A stretch of DNA of 64,000 nucleotides from Trileptium ribeirensis (GCA_030248225.1 JASANE010007225.1:46494-110493), one strand, 5' to 3'. Shown: positions 46,828 through 58,469, numbered from the stretch's first letter. Numbers and translations are program-made. Notes: generated by a model not told the origin, from the sequence alone.

Positions 46828-49230
46828 AGGTAATGTTGAATACAGTAGCGTCAAACACATGAATGATACATTACGGAAGGATAGGGTATTATTAGAAGAA
46901 TAAGGATCAAGAAGTGATAATGTGTAACTTAATATTTTGACCCCATAATACCTAACCTAAGTAGTAATGAAACTGAGTAGCTTTGATTCCAGTTTACTTT
47001 TCGGAAATGCATCCGCCCATTCGATCGAGATGCGAGCCAATGGATCATACGCAGAATTGCCTTTTTTTACAGTTGTCTAAATTTTAGATATAACTTTTAT
47101 AAGCTGTGTGGGGTATTTCGGTTGCCGATTGACCATAATTTTTAACGAGTAACCAAAAAGCGCGTCACATCGCAGCCATGAATCGAACGACAGCAAGCAG
47201 TAGCTCTTTTTTGGAAATAAACAAATGACATCAAATAAAACGCAGCGGGGTTCGGGGGTTTTTTCTTTCTGTTTTTGCAAGCCAAGAAATAAAAGTCATT
47301 GGAGACAAGACGAACGTCGCAAACAAGAATGCCGCCGTCACTAAAATTGTGAACAAGTTCTCTTTATCATTTCAAAAGTCGTAGTTGCCATATAATTTTG
47401 ATATAAAAATAATATATAATAAAACTATTTTATCCGAATCAATACGTAATATTATGTTTTAAATGAAGTTAAAAGTTTATATTATTGAATTGAAACTTAT
47501 ATATGAGCAATATATGATATATTTTGCAAAATAAACACGGCTTTATGCCGTTTTTGTTGTACTGTGTTTGGCTCTGACACTTGGAGTAATATCGGATATT
47601 CACAATTACCGTGTCAGTTAATATCTTTGTTGCTTCTAAAAACACGCGGGGTGAAAATCGAACTCTGCTTAGAAAATAATATTTAATTTATGCTTATGAA
47701 TGTTAAAAATTAATGAAAACAATAAACTAGATGCTTTGCTGGTACCGCTGGGTTTCTACTATTTATGGAACATCTAGCGATTTGTTCTATATTAGTTTAA
47801 TCATTACATAAAAGTTGTGTGATGTTAATTTACTGATTATGCAATGTCACCGAGGTCATTCTCAAGTTTAGCCGTTTCGAAAACAATATCATAAATTTCC
47901 AAAAGGAAAAATCATTTATTGGCGACTTTTTCAAATTAGAGAGATTGGCCGCCTATATTTTTGGTTCCGCCTGATATCAAGCGGGTCCTCCATATGCGGA
48001 CTCATAAATTTTGGGCTCCGCGTGCATTAATTTTTGTTGGTAAATTTTTTTCTTCCACGGGAAGCCATCTCTTCATACAAAACATTAACAACATATTTTT
48101 CTAAAAATCACTTTCCAAAACTAAAAATTTGATAAATCACGCATAATTGCTGTTAATGTAAACAGAAAACATCTACAGCGCTATTTGCTTCAGCAATTTA
48201 CGTTAAATACTTAATTTTGATAATTTTGATAACCCATCGTGTTAGGTGCATACGCGCGGTCCACGCATTCCAATTTTAAATGAAAGTCACCAATGTAATT
48301 CGAAGTGTGTTAATTTTGAGTCAAATTTTCAATCAGAATACCCCTATCTTTTATGCTTAAGTTCTGATAGTTCTGCTCGCTGAAAATCGTATTCAATCGT
48401 CAAAATTTCGCCATTTATTCATTTCATAACTGGATCTAATGTGGCGGCAAAGAAGTTTTCGGGTTTATCTTGTAATCGGCGCTACGTTAATCTGGTTACG
48501 TCACTGGACGACATGAGCCTATGTATTGTCTCCAACAAAACTAATTAAAATGCAAAATACAGGATACAAACGGCATTGCCGTTGAACATCTAACAACTGG
48601 ATTGCTTGGAAAACGTATTGAGTGATTAGGCTATGTTTTTATAAATGTGTCCTGCATTAGGAATCCATTAAGCTTCGGTGTGCGTTTCCCAAAAAGGTTT
48701 GAAATTATGCAAATATCATAGTCTTCATAAAATAGAACGGGTAGAGCATAACTAACAGCAATAAGCTTAGTTTATAAAGTTATAAGACCAAGTTTATAAA
48801 AAGGGTAGTAAAAAATTCGACCCACTAGCATTTTTAGTTCACTTTTATTAAATTGAAAGATGCACGCGTTCCATAACCCTTTTTTATTTCGTAGCAGCAG
48901 TCTGTGTTTCAATAATCACCTCGTTGTTCATTCAAAATAGTGAAACTGCTGTACGTTTGTCTTGGCTATATCGCTTTCGGCTATGCAATAATTTGGGTAG
49001 AAAAATAGATATTGGAGCAAATTGTTACATGAATTCGACAGCTAACAGAACCGTTGCAGTACATTTCTGCACACTAAGGTATGCGGTTGCTATTTCCACG
49101 TCATAATATATCAGGGTTACGCAATCCCGTTTTCCAATATGATATCATGATAAGAGCTGTTAACTACTATGACACGCAATTTAATTTTGGTAGCGTACAG
49201 TAGTGCATTGGGGGAATGGGCTTTCGGTTC
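46828..49230. other. No recognisable feature
   Basis: AT-rich non-coding. A duplicated TTTTGATAATTTTGATAA word occurs near 48215. No protein was recognised. Confidence 0.35.
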
Positions 49231-49234
49231 GGTA

Positions 49235-49375
49235 TCCCAAGGAGGGTTAGCGGGCGCGCGTGTCGCGGGGGCGGGGGGGATGGTGGTACGGTGCGCGGCG
49301 GCGGAACGCTAGGACGTGTGAGGCCTTCAGCGCCAGGGGAAACGATTCGATGCCTTAGGGGGTAAACCCTCTACA
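49235..49375. other. GC-rich island
   Basis: About 140 bp of strongly G-rich sequence (GCGGGCGCGCGTGTCGCGGG, GGCGGGGGGGATGG, GTGCGCGGCGGCGGAACGC) in an AT-rich setting. It lacks the TGC-loop hairpins of the clusters at 3285 and 4915. It ends at TTAGGGGGTAAACCCTC, a weak G-run/TAA/C-run hairpin. Its nature is unknown. Confidence 0.4.
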
Positions 49376-50245
49376 CCCTATCACCTATAAACAAGTATAC
49401 GTAAATCCTAACCTCGTTTAAGATATATATGTAACCTATCCACCACATTCATATTTCTAGGGGTATCATATAAAATCTGTACATTGACAATTCACTAAAA
49501 TTTTTCGATTTTTTCCAAGATAAAAATCCGTACATATCAGTCAGTTAATCTTTACTTAAATTACTATAATTTCGTTGAATTTCATAAAATACAGCTGAAA
49601 TATGAACCATTCAGAAGCAATCTAATCTAAAACTAATGACAACTCGTTAAAATGAAAGGCATTAAAACACAAGAGTGAACTAAACAGATGTATGTTCTCA
49701 ACCATTAAACTAATGCAAAACTAAGTTAAATACAGCACGACTAAAATAGGAATTTAGCATGCGTTAAACCTTTAAATAATTACCCACAATAGGCTGAAAA
49801 GTAAACATTTTAAGAAACGGCATTGTTAACGAGTCTTTTTAGAAAAAGGACTGAGGTATTTAAATTTGAATAAAAACGCAAGCGACGAAGCAAAAACGTT
49901 TGAAAATAAATCGATTTGATATTTCATGAGTTTTCGTTATTCATTGTGAACTTGACGGACCATGTAAACATGAAACATTTGCCGACAATGAAACGCACGC
50001 AATTAGTTATATATAAGGCATAAGCAAGTTAATAGTTATTTTTATTAGTCAGCATATTTTAAAATATAAAAATTATATTTGCTGCTTTTGTCGGCATAAA
50101 TATCAGATCTCTCGCAAAACGTCCCCAGCATTCTTCGCGAAATATGAACTTTAGAAAAGCTAGTTAATGTCATTGGGTTCATTGTCCTTAATTAGAATCT
50201 TAAAAGGTGATTGATATCAGAAAGGTTTTCTGACCTAAATAAAAA
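49376..50245. other. No recognisable feature
   Basis: AT-rich non-coding. Confidence 0.35.
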
Positions 50246-50250
50246 ACGGA

Positions 50251-50464
50251 GCCCATGTCAATTTTAGGGGCCGGATGTTATAATGTTAGAAAAAATAACA
50301 GCATAGAGCGAGGTGTTTGGGGGCGGGAGCCCCCCGACTTAGGCTTAGGCTTAGTACATGGCTCATATAGGGACTTCAGCTTAGGCTAAGACTAAGGCTC
50401 AGGCTTAGTATATCGAGAAAAGCATGGCATGCATTATACTTCGGCCTCTAAAATTGACATGGGC
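50251..50464 (+). mobile_element. GTTATAACGTTAG MITE, best-preserved copy (214 bp)
   Basis: The terminal inverted repeats GCCCATGTCAATTTTAGGGG and the complement of the right end, GCCCATGTCAATTTTAGAGG, differ at a single position over 20 bp. The core has GATGTTATAATGTTAGAAAA, GGGGGCGGGAGCCCCCC (hairpin), CTTAGGCTTAGGCTTAG, CATGGCTCATATAGGGAC, AGCTTAGGCTAAGACTAAGG and GGCATGGCATGCATTATAC. It is non-coding. No certain target duplication was found. Confidence 0.8.
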
Positions 50465-50960
50465 CAAAAGCGGCATAAAATACTGTACATTTTTAATTGA
50501 TACAAGCTAAGAGGGTTCGAAATTGGTTCGTTCGACAACAAGCGAGCAAAACCTGTAGACCTTTATGTGAAAATGTTAGTGTTTATCGAAAAATAATTTC
50601 TGTAATGCAGGTTTGCAGCTTGATATAAATACAGTCAGTTTCGCTTTTTTCATGCAGTCTATAACTGCTACTGTATAACGTAACCGATTAATAAGTGGTG
50701 GCATAGGAAATAGCAATAGTTCATGATGTTCCACGGATGTAATTTGTTAAATATTTTACGAAATGCGCTGCGACATGCGTTTAGCTAAAGGGGCATAAGC
50801 TGGTGAGTGGCATAGTCTTGTGTGACATATCGCCCGTAGATACCCGCTTCGCGCCGGTAGTATGGCAGAGTAGGCCTGCGGCCCGCGCTTTTCTGAAAAA
50901 CAGTATTTTTTAAGTTATGACATTTATAAAATAATACAAACTTACTCTGTTTTTTCATCC
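50465..50960. other. No recognisable feature
   Basis: AT-rich, with a GC-richer patch at 50825-50895 (GCCGGTAG, GGCCTGCGGCCCGCGC) that I cannot assign. Confidence 0.35.
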
Positions 50961-50965
50961 CTCGT

Positions 50966-51432
50966 TTGGTATGTGTTAAAATAGCGAAAACACTATTGCA
51001 AATTCCCTTACGGATGTGTCAAAATGTCGAAAACAGTATCATACCCTTACGGATATGTCAAAATGTCGAAAACAGTATCATACCCTTACGGATGTGTCGA
51101 AATGCCGAAAACAGCATTTCGACCTTATGAATGTGTTAAAATGATGAAAACAACACTACAACCTTACGGGCATGTTAAAGTACTGAAAACACTATTACCC
51201 ACTTACGGATGTGTCAAAATGTCGAAAACACTATTATACCCTTATGGATGTGTTAAAATGGTGAAAACAACATTACCCCATTACAGATGTGTTAAAATGA
51301 TAAAAACAACATTACCCCCTCACGGTTGTGTTAAAATAGCGAAAACACTATTACACCCTTACGGATGTGTCAAAATGTCGAAAACAGTATCATACCCTTA
51401 AGGATGTGTCAAAATGTCGAAAACAGTATCAT
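50966..51432 (+). repeat. 39-bp minisatellite, about 12 copies
   Basis: The unit CTTACGGATGTGTCAAAATG then TCGAAAACAGTATCATACC repeats about twelve times. Because 39 is divisible by three, one frame stays open for 125 codons (51024-51401) and reads as a 13-residue repeat, MSKTVSYPYGYVK, with variants. It is closed by a TAA that arises where TTACGG became TTAAGG. Upstream, one unit carries a TAG and a length change. The open frame needs no selection to exist, and there is no promoter, splice signal or similarity to support a protein. It is called a minisatellite. Confidence 0.85.
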
Positions 51433-51435
51433 AAG

Positions 51436-52144
51436 ATAGTTTAAAAGGAGGTCGCCCAATTAGGGGGTACATCCCATTTGCAAAAGTTCGTCGATACTTT
51501 AGGCACGTCTTAAAGAAATAAAACAAAAAAAGATTGTCAAAATCCATGAAGCAGTTGAAAAGTTACATCATGGAAACCAATAAAATGACACTATTTTTTA
51601 ATTCAAATGGGGTGGGTTGTGAAAAAACAAAAATAGTGTCAGTGCATTCACATATTCGATGCCCTATCCAACAAAAACCCCATAAAAATCCATAAACGGT
51701 TTCAAAAGTCATGGTCAAACATATGTGACAAACCGAAAACTTGGGACACACAGACAGACATACGGCAATTACATTATAAGGTAGTTTAATTGGGGGTCCC
51801 CCAATTAGGGGGTACATCCTCATTGCAAAAGTTCGTCGATACTTCCGGCACGTCTTAAAGAAATGAAACAAAAAACGTTCGTCAAATCCATGAAGCAGTT
51901 GAAAAGTTACACCATTAAAACGTATAAAATGACACTATTTTTTATTTCAAGGGGGTGGGTTATGAAAAAACTTAAGGGGTGCCCAAAAATATTGTCCCTG
52001 CATTCCCATGTCGATTTCCTACCCAAAAACCGCATAAAAATCCATAAACAGTTTCAAAATTTATGATCAAAAATATGTGACAAATCCAAAACTTGGGACA
52101 CACACACAGACACACAGACAGACATACGGCAATTACATTATAAG
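51436..52144 (+). repeat. Tandem duplication of a roughly 355-bp unit, abutting the minisatellite
   Basis: Copy 1 (51436-51780) and copy 2 (51781-52144) share TAGTTTAA, CCCAATTAGGGGGTACATCC, CAAAAGTTCGTCGATACTT, GGCACGTCTTAAAGAAAT, CATGAAGCAGTTGAAAAGTT, AAATGACACTATTTTTTA and CATAAAAATCCATAAAC. Each ends in ACAGACAGACATACGGCAAT followed by TACATTATAAG. The minisatellite just upstream ends in ATCATAAG, so all three junctions share ATAAG. The antisense open frames (51563-51871, 51972-52178) are the same shadow in both copies. Confidence 0.85.
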
Positions 52145-52428
52145 ATAAAATTTCCGAGGTGAGGCAAACAAAAAACAAATGTACTCAGGAAAGAATTCCA
52201 CGAGAAGCCCCAAAACTTTTTCACATTTTACATACAGGGAAAAACTTTTCCTCAATGCTTGCCGATCTTGGCGAAGCGACCGCCGCTTTCGGCCCCTGGA
52301 TTCACCCCTGTCCACACATAATATTTAACGTAAATATATGTATGCATACGTAGACAATATCTATGTTCAATAGAATTTCATGCAGTATCTGCTCATTATA
52401 TTTTTCACAGGCTGCATACACATAACTG
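52145..52428. other. No recognisable feature
   Basis: Short spacer. GCGAAGCGACCGCCGCTTTCG near 52271 is a local inverted repeat. Confidence 0.35.
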
Positions 52429-52433
52429 TTTAA

Positions 52434-52697
52434 CCCTTTCCCGCATGCAGCTACTCATGTGTGACAGTGTACATCACGTTGCGATGCACATACATGGTTG
52501 TTCCTGCGGTGTCCATTTGTATCTGTCTTGTTTTTCGATCGCTTTGTGAGGTTCGTTAAGGAGCCGAACCACGGTTTCTAAATAGCGTAGTGGCTAACTT
52601 GCGAGGCGCTCGTCGAAAAGATCTATTTCTGTCCATCGTTGCGGCAAATGTTTGCTCATTATTGTACTAAATACACAATAATTCATCCGAGAAAGGG
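52434..52697 (+). mobile_element. Non-autonomous piggyBac-type MITE with tRNA-like core, copy C (264 bp)
   Basis: TTAA flanks both ends (52430-52433 and 52698-52701). The ends CCCTTTCCCGCATGC and complement CCCTTTCTCGGATG are inverted repeats. The interior matches copies A and B at TTTTTCGATCGCTTTGTGAG, GTTCGTTAAGGAGCCGA and ATAGCGTAGTGGCTAA (the A-box). The B-box position reads GATCTATTTCTGTCC and is degraded. The length is within one base of copies A and B despite strong divergence, so the architecture is conserved across an old family. Confidence 0.75.
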
Positions 52698-52701
52698 TTA
52701 A

Positions 52702-54715
52702 TGGAAAAGATATACACGACTTTTGACTTAAAACTATCTCGTATTGCTGAAGCTACACTAGTAAAGTTGGTATACGGCAGACATACACTATCACTCTGCG
52801 AAGTGAATATTGTTACGCTAAACACTGGCACTAAATTCTCAATTTGCACTAGCGCTATATGACAATAAAAATAAACGAAACCATGAAACACAACGCACTA
52901 AAATGTATATGATGCATTGCCGATTGCGAAAGAAAACGTTTAGTTATTCTTCTTGCGCTCAAAATAAGAAATCATGTTCAAGGTCCGTATTGAAAAATTC
53001 TCGAATTGCACTTAAATCACCGGAAGAACCCGGCTAAATTTTTGTGTACAACTTTAAAAAGTTTTGTGAAGTTGAAAATATAAAAATTCGCAGATCCAAA
53101 AATGTTGTAGAGCACAACTATTATTTCTTGAGTTCTCGCGACAGTTGCCCTCGAGCAACACGACTGTCATTGCCTTACCGACAGCTAATATAATTAATGG
53201 TATATAATCAAAAATATATAGTTTGATTCAGCGGTAAAAATGCACTTAAGGCTTTTGTAGCTTTGTGGGTGCATAAATTTCATTAAATTGAACTACAAAA
53301 GTGTAAGCAAATAGCATAGCGCAGTTTCCAAAACCAAAACCGAACAGAGTTTCTTCAAATATCATTGAGCTATGCAAAAATCATGTTATCTACTTGGGAA
53401 CCAGACGGCGGATGCATGATTTTTTGTTCGACGCCTAATGGTAGCTCTTACTTTTGTTTTTGCATAAAATTAATCATTGCATGCATTTTTGTCATAAAAA
53501 TGGAATCCCATTAACGCGTTTGATACTATGTCCTTTTGCAGTCGTCCGATATATTAAGTATCCACTGTTTCCAAAGACATCAGATTGGAAAATTGGGCCG
53601 GAATTGCATTCTCCAATCAGGAGCAACAACTTTGGACTTGTAAAATTTTTTTGTCAAATCTGTCAAATCCCAGCTATCAGCTGAAGTTTAAAATACAAAA
53701 ATACACCGGATATCAGAAATTTTTACCTTTTTGACTATACTTGCTTATTTATATCTTTTTTGACTTATTCATGCTTGCTGCTCCAGGTATTGGATAGACT
53801 GATAGGATTATTTTTGTGCGTTAAAAGCGTTGGTTTCATTGTTTTATATCTGTTATACATTTGTGGGACGCAGCAGTAGCGTCGAAGCATTAGATTTTGG
53901 TAGCAAAAATAGTTAAATTGTTTTATTATTTTTTTCCGATTAGTTGCATCTCGAGTCTACACTATAAGGATGTTGTACTTGTATATACGATGAAATCAAT
54001 GGTACTAGTGAAGGGTCGGCAAAAATGATTACCAAAAGCTACGATTATGCGAATGCGGTAACTTATAAAAGCTTCGTTTTCGGTAATTACAGCCCGAGAT
54101 AAGGAATAGTACTGATTGTAATTGTAGAGAATAAGAGCGCCTTGTGGCCTTTAATCTATTCTTGATGTTCTGGTCATTGACAAGAAACGCGAGCAAATAC
54201 GTTGGCAACATTGCAATAAGCAAGTTTAGTATACATTTGAATTTCATTTGAAAACGCGCTATTTACGTTTTTAAAGGTTTGTAGATTTTCAGTTTGTTAA
54301 ACTGCTTAAACTAAGAAAGAATAATTTGTAGGATTGGTTGTAACCACATAAAACCTACGATGTAACTTCTCTTCGCTATACATGTAATTAGTCATAGGAC
54401 TCTCATGTTTCCTCCAAACTCAGTCCAAACCTCATCGGTTTTAGAATACAAGGCTTAGAGCAATGTTCCGCGAGTCAATTAAGCGAAAGGCGGCATCACT
54501 GTTTGCTCGGACTCACATTGTGGTGCACTTCTCTTTAGAACTGAGTAGCGCTCTTGCAGATGATGCTCAAGATACGTACGAAAAAATGCTACAGATTTAT
54601 TTTCTAGTCATCAACAAGCATACACGCGGCTTGTTCTATTATACGAAATTATATTGAATAGTGAGGCTATATCGGTTGTTTCGCGCAGTTACGATCTTTC
54701 CAGGGTGCCCGTCTC
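52702..54715. other. No supportable gene
   Basis: AT-rich non-coding. The frame at 53454-53684 and the 64-codon frame at 54463-54657 are not recognised. The latter lies just upstream of the retrotransposon relic and could belong to its 5' part, but nothing shows this. Confidence 0.35.
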
Positions 54716-55183
54716 AACATTGCGTTTAGTGGTAGTCTTCGAGGATAACACTCAGCGGGGGAAGCATGCGCACCTCAGCTAAAACAGGGGTTTTGGTCAC
54801 ATCGGGTCTTGGTCCTTCTGAGGCCTTCAAACCTCTTTAAGAACAAGTGCCAAGTAATTCCTGATGGCAAGCATCACTTTATAGGGTCTGTTGTGGCTTT
54901 TCGAAAAGCACAAGAAAAACCGCTCTACTGGCATCACAGTTTGCAGAGACTGGAGTCCTCCTGCAACACAATACAGAATCCATTATGCACGTCACATCCG
55001 GTTCAATTTATCGCAGTGCTACCGCGTGCTGGGCAAACGACACGCGCCGTGTTGGTGCTGACGGTTCGACTAACGGCAGTCGGGAAGTCGGCAGCAACTA
55101 AAGTCATGAAAAGAAAACACTTCATAATGAACTGAGCGCCCTAAACAGAAACCCTAAAACGTAAAGGTTGTTCGGAACTGCTC

Positions 55184-55860
55184 GTGTCTTTACTGGGTCA
55201 CAGAAACATCGACATTTGGATCATTTCCGAAACACGTCTGCCAAGTGGAACCATGATACTCAAGCAAGTCACTTGTATTTATAATCTGTTCTGTTCTTTT
55301 GACGAGTCGGGATTCCGTGGTGTTGGTTTTGTAGCAAAATTCATCTCAACTGAACAAGTTGTGTCCTGGAAAGCTGTTAACAGTATAGTATCCGAGATCT
55401 GTCGGAAAGCGAAGTCTTGCAACCAGTCGACTGTTGTTGACTACGCGGTAATCATGTCTTACACTGAGGAAGACAAGTACACATTTTTCGTAGATCTCTT
55501 GCCTGAAATTTTCCCTCTCGCAAAAAAAAGATTGCCATTGTCAGCGGCGACTTCGACGTTTCGACCGGCACACGATTCATAGGGAACAAAAGATATGTGG
55601 GCCTTTCCAACACCGTAAAACGCTGTGCAAACAAGCCGGTTTGGTCACATTCGCTGATCATTCTGGGCTTTTCCTTGCAAATACTATCTTCTGGCACAAG
55701 AGACATCGTTCACAAACGTGGCGTTCCCCGTCAAAAAGATATTATCAATTAGTTTATATTAACACCAATTCGAAATCATCTATCTCCGACTGTTGAACCT
55801 ACTGCGGTAACTCGCTCATAAGCGATCATGGCTATGTTCCAATGTAACCTAAAAATGCAA
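55184..55860 (+). pseudogene. LINE endonuclease domain remnant
   Basis: GHRNIDIWIISETRLPSG matches the start of LINE endonucleases around the catalytic glutamate (SETR). Further on, SGDFDV (about 55543-55560) corresponds to the GDFN motif, with Asn changed to Asp. GLFLANTIFWHKRHRSQTWR appears after additional frame changes. SDHG (55821-55832) is the conserved SDH near the end. A frame change occurs at an 8-A tract (about 55522-55529), just before the GDF motif. At least one stop lies between the ISDC and TYCG segments. The domain cannot be functional. Confidence 0.72.
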
Positions 55861-56429
55861 ATGAGCAACTACCACCGAGGCAAACCTTTTCGATTAGACA
55901 GGTCACAGCTGTCCGATCCTTCAGTTGCCGGTAAACTTCAAAATTGAACTTCACGGTGGTTTAGAAGGTTTAAATCGTACTTCAAATAGGACTAGAATTT
56001 AATTTCCAACAGTATTATTGAGCGCTTCGGATATTTGTGAAACCACAAAGGCCAAAGAAAAATGGTACATCTGGTAACATCATCCACCACGCTGACTACA
56101 AACTGCGTCAAGTACAGCTCAACCTAAACCTACATGTTCCATGTTGCGCAAAGGTGTTGCCGACCGTATTGCGAGCGACATCTAGTGATTCTATCTTTAA
56201 ATCGGTTGCGAAATGGAATCAGCTAGAGCGGGCGACTATAAAACTATATTCCAATCCAGAGAAAAGTCTGTGTAAGGAGGTGCGAGTAAAATGACATAAT
56301 ACAACTTGAAGAAGGAAGTTTTTTTTGTGAATGAAGCTGAGCAGCTCTATCGTTGGCAGCGTTATTCCTGTGTTCTGCTTAACAGAGGCCCACCTTACAG
56401 TTCACACTGAACGAGCAAATTTTGGGCTT

Positions 56430-57345
56430 TTATAAAGGGAATCCCACCGAATCGCCCAGAGACATGTGAAATCTCTAGCGAGATTAAAGCGCTGCGTAAA
56501 TGGTTAATCACCGGGCGAGGACAGATTTCGACCTGAATCATTCAAAAACTTCGGAGTATATTTATTCGCTGATGTCGCTCGTCTCTTTCAAAAGATATGA
56601 ATACAAGAATGCATGCCGGAGCGTTGGCGAAATGCTATTGTCCTACCGCTTCACAAAAATCGGAAAACGGTTTGTGCGGCAACTATTGGAGCATCTTGCT
56701 TCTAAACATCGAACTACTTGAAGCTGTTATCGCCAACCAGTTCAGAGACATGAGGGAAGACCTGATTTGACTAATGTGGTTTCCGCCTCGTACGTAGCAC
56801 GACTGATCAAATTTTCAGCGTTAATGTACTTCTGCAAAACCGTCATGATTTTCGGCAACTAAAAGTCATTGCTTTCGTTTGATTATAGAGTCGTTTTTGA
56901 CAGCGTCCCAGGCAATCATAGCCGTATGACATCCTTCTCGCTGAAGGTACGGCGTCCAAATAAGTTCGTCTTATGAAGATACTGTACGAGCCATCTTTGA
57001 GGTCTGTATGCGTAAAAGCGAACCTCTCATATTCGTTCACCACTAGATCCCGGGTTCGTCGAGGTTCCATCTCAGCCCCAACACTATTCAACTACGCTAT
57101 TAGCTGGGTAATGGCACCTGTGGTACTGCACGGCGAGGACAAAATCTTCTATCAAAACGGTAACCCGTTTACCAACGCTGCTTATACCAACGACATTGAT
57201 ATATTGTTGGACTACCCAGAAAAGATGCAATTCATTTTGCAACAAATATGTGTGTACAGCAGCCGTATCGGGCTACATGTTAGTGCGTCGAAAACAAAAA
57301 CAAAGGTAGAGAAGTTTATGTAAATTTGGATTCGGGAGTCCGACT
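56430..57345 (+). pseudogene. LINE reverse transcriptase domain remnant
   Basis: In order and in shifting frames: an AA-and-D-rich start (about 56500-56560); ERWRNAIVLPLHKN (about 56614-56655), like the RT finger motif EW...I.PL.K; TDQIFSVNVLLQNRHDFRQ (about 56800-56860), corresponding to the R(S/C)T.DQIF..R.ILE.R segment; VVFDSV (about 56891-56909), corresponding to the first catalytic block AAFDSV; RVRRGSISAPTLFNYAISWV (about 57052-57111), like GVRQG..SP.LFNY; then AAYTND (57177-57194) at the YADD box; and GLHVSASKTK (about 57270-57300). At the active site YADD has become YTND, so one catalytic aspartate is lost. The longest continuous piece is 116 codons (56973-57323). Confidence 0.78.
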
Positions 57346-57420
57346 CCTATACGTTTAAGGATACATTTTTGTCGTCAACTGTTTTTATGGTATGGATAGT
57401 ATTAAAACACAACAAAACTA

Positions 57421-58360
57421 ATCTTAAGTTACAAATAAATTCTAGTGCACGGGTTCTGACTGAGAGACTTGCTGTGTCACGCTTTCCTATGTAATTGTCT
57501 TCAATACGAACTGAGAGAAGCTAGCAGATTTAGCTGTGCTTTAGAGACATTCTGCAACATTTGAATTATTTGCAAATCACTAAGCGTCACATTTAATACG
57601 CTTAGCTCTGTGTTTGATCTTGTCAATTACATAAATACATTTTTCTAATATAAGCCTACCTGCGTTAAAGTTCCAAGCACTCAAATTACTTTAACAGGTT
57701 AAAATGTCAGGCTCCAGCACTATACCTATTTCGTCACAGCATAATGACAGATTTTTAAGGTCATCTATGCCATCTGTAAATGCAACCTACTAAAGCTATA
57801 ATTTCACCAGTTGCTATGTTACAACACAGGCTTATTATACTGAATCGATGGGTATACAATATAATTTTTAAACCTTGTAATGCTGATAATGTAAACTTTT
57901 GACGTCGTGAATTGTGGGAGATCTAAATGGTTCGCGTTAAACGCGATTATAAAATCCGAGATGCTTGCCACAATATTATTACATTTACAAATCCGCCACT
58001 TTCGCACGGTATGCAGATTGCAGTGGCAGATTTGTAAATTATTTACAAACCACCGCAGTTCATCTGTCCAATATAACTGAATATAAGCATTGTGTAACAA
58101 AAGGTGAAAACAATGTTACAGCTTGACGGCTGCGACAACAAGTAAGTAAAAATATCGTTTGTGAAACTAAATGTGATCACGTCAAATATGAAACGTTTTA
58201 GTTTCAAACACGATACTTTATTGGCATTGAAAACAACGGCTTACTTAAATTCAAATTGTAATGTGTCTTCACTATTTGTATTCATATCAAAAAGTCATTG
58301 GCAATACACCATTTCATATTTGTACTTGTGACTCAAATTGGGCTTTGGTCAGGTCCGAGC
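57421..58360. other. No recognisable feature
   Basis: AT-rich. It may contain the 3' tail of the retrotransposon but shows no recognisable sequence. Confidence 0.35.
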
Positions 58361-58364
58361 TAGT

Positions 58365-58450
58365 ATGTGAGGGGCCCCACAAACTATGGTATGAGGGCCC
58401 CGACTTATTATGTGTGTGGCCCCGGGGCTCCGCAGCCCTTCCCCAAACCA
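58365..58450. other. GC-rich patch with GGGGCCCC words and a hairpin
   Basis: GAGGGGCCCCAC, GAGGGCCCCGAC and GTGGCCCCGG recur at about 24-bp spacing, followed by GGGGCTCCGCAGCCC, a short hairpin. In style it resembles the GC clusters at 3285 and 4915, but it lacks their specific hairpins. Confidence 0.45.
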
Positions 58451-58469
58451 CCCGCAGTAAAGCGCGATG

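Larger units (their letters stand above)
54720..57420 (+). mobile_element. Dead non-LTR retrotransposon (LINE, CR1/RTE-like), roughly 2.7 kb
   Basis: The remnants lie in the expected LINE order on one strand: a 5' part (about 54800-55140), an apurinic/apyrimidinic-type endonuclease (about 55184-55860) and a reverse transcriptase (about 56430-57345). The frame changes at many points and stops are frequent, so no intact protein remains. Known: such elements encode an endonuclease that nicks the target and a reverse transcriptase that copies the RNA at the nick. The endonuclease and reverse transcriptase wording fits a CR1-like or related clade seen in flatworms. I cannot settle the clade. The edges are estimated, with no poly-A tail or target duplication found. 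Confidence 0.72.

Noticed and set aside
51563..51871. 102-codon antisense open frame with a counterpart at 51972-52178
   Set aside because: Both are the same antisense shadow of the duplicated ~355-bp unit.
57040..57066. GATCCCGGGTTCGTCGAG as a tRNA B-box
   Set aside because: It lies in the reverse transcriptase GVRQG-like motif and is explained by that coding history. There is no A-box or tRNA fold.
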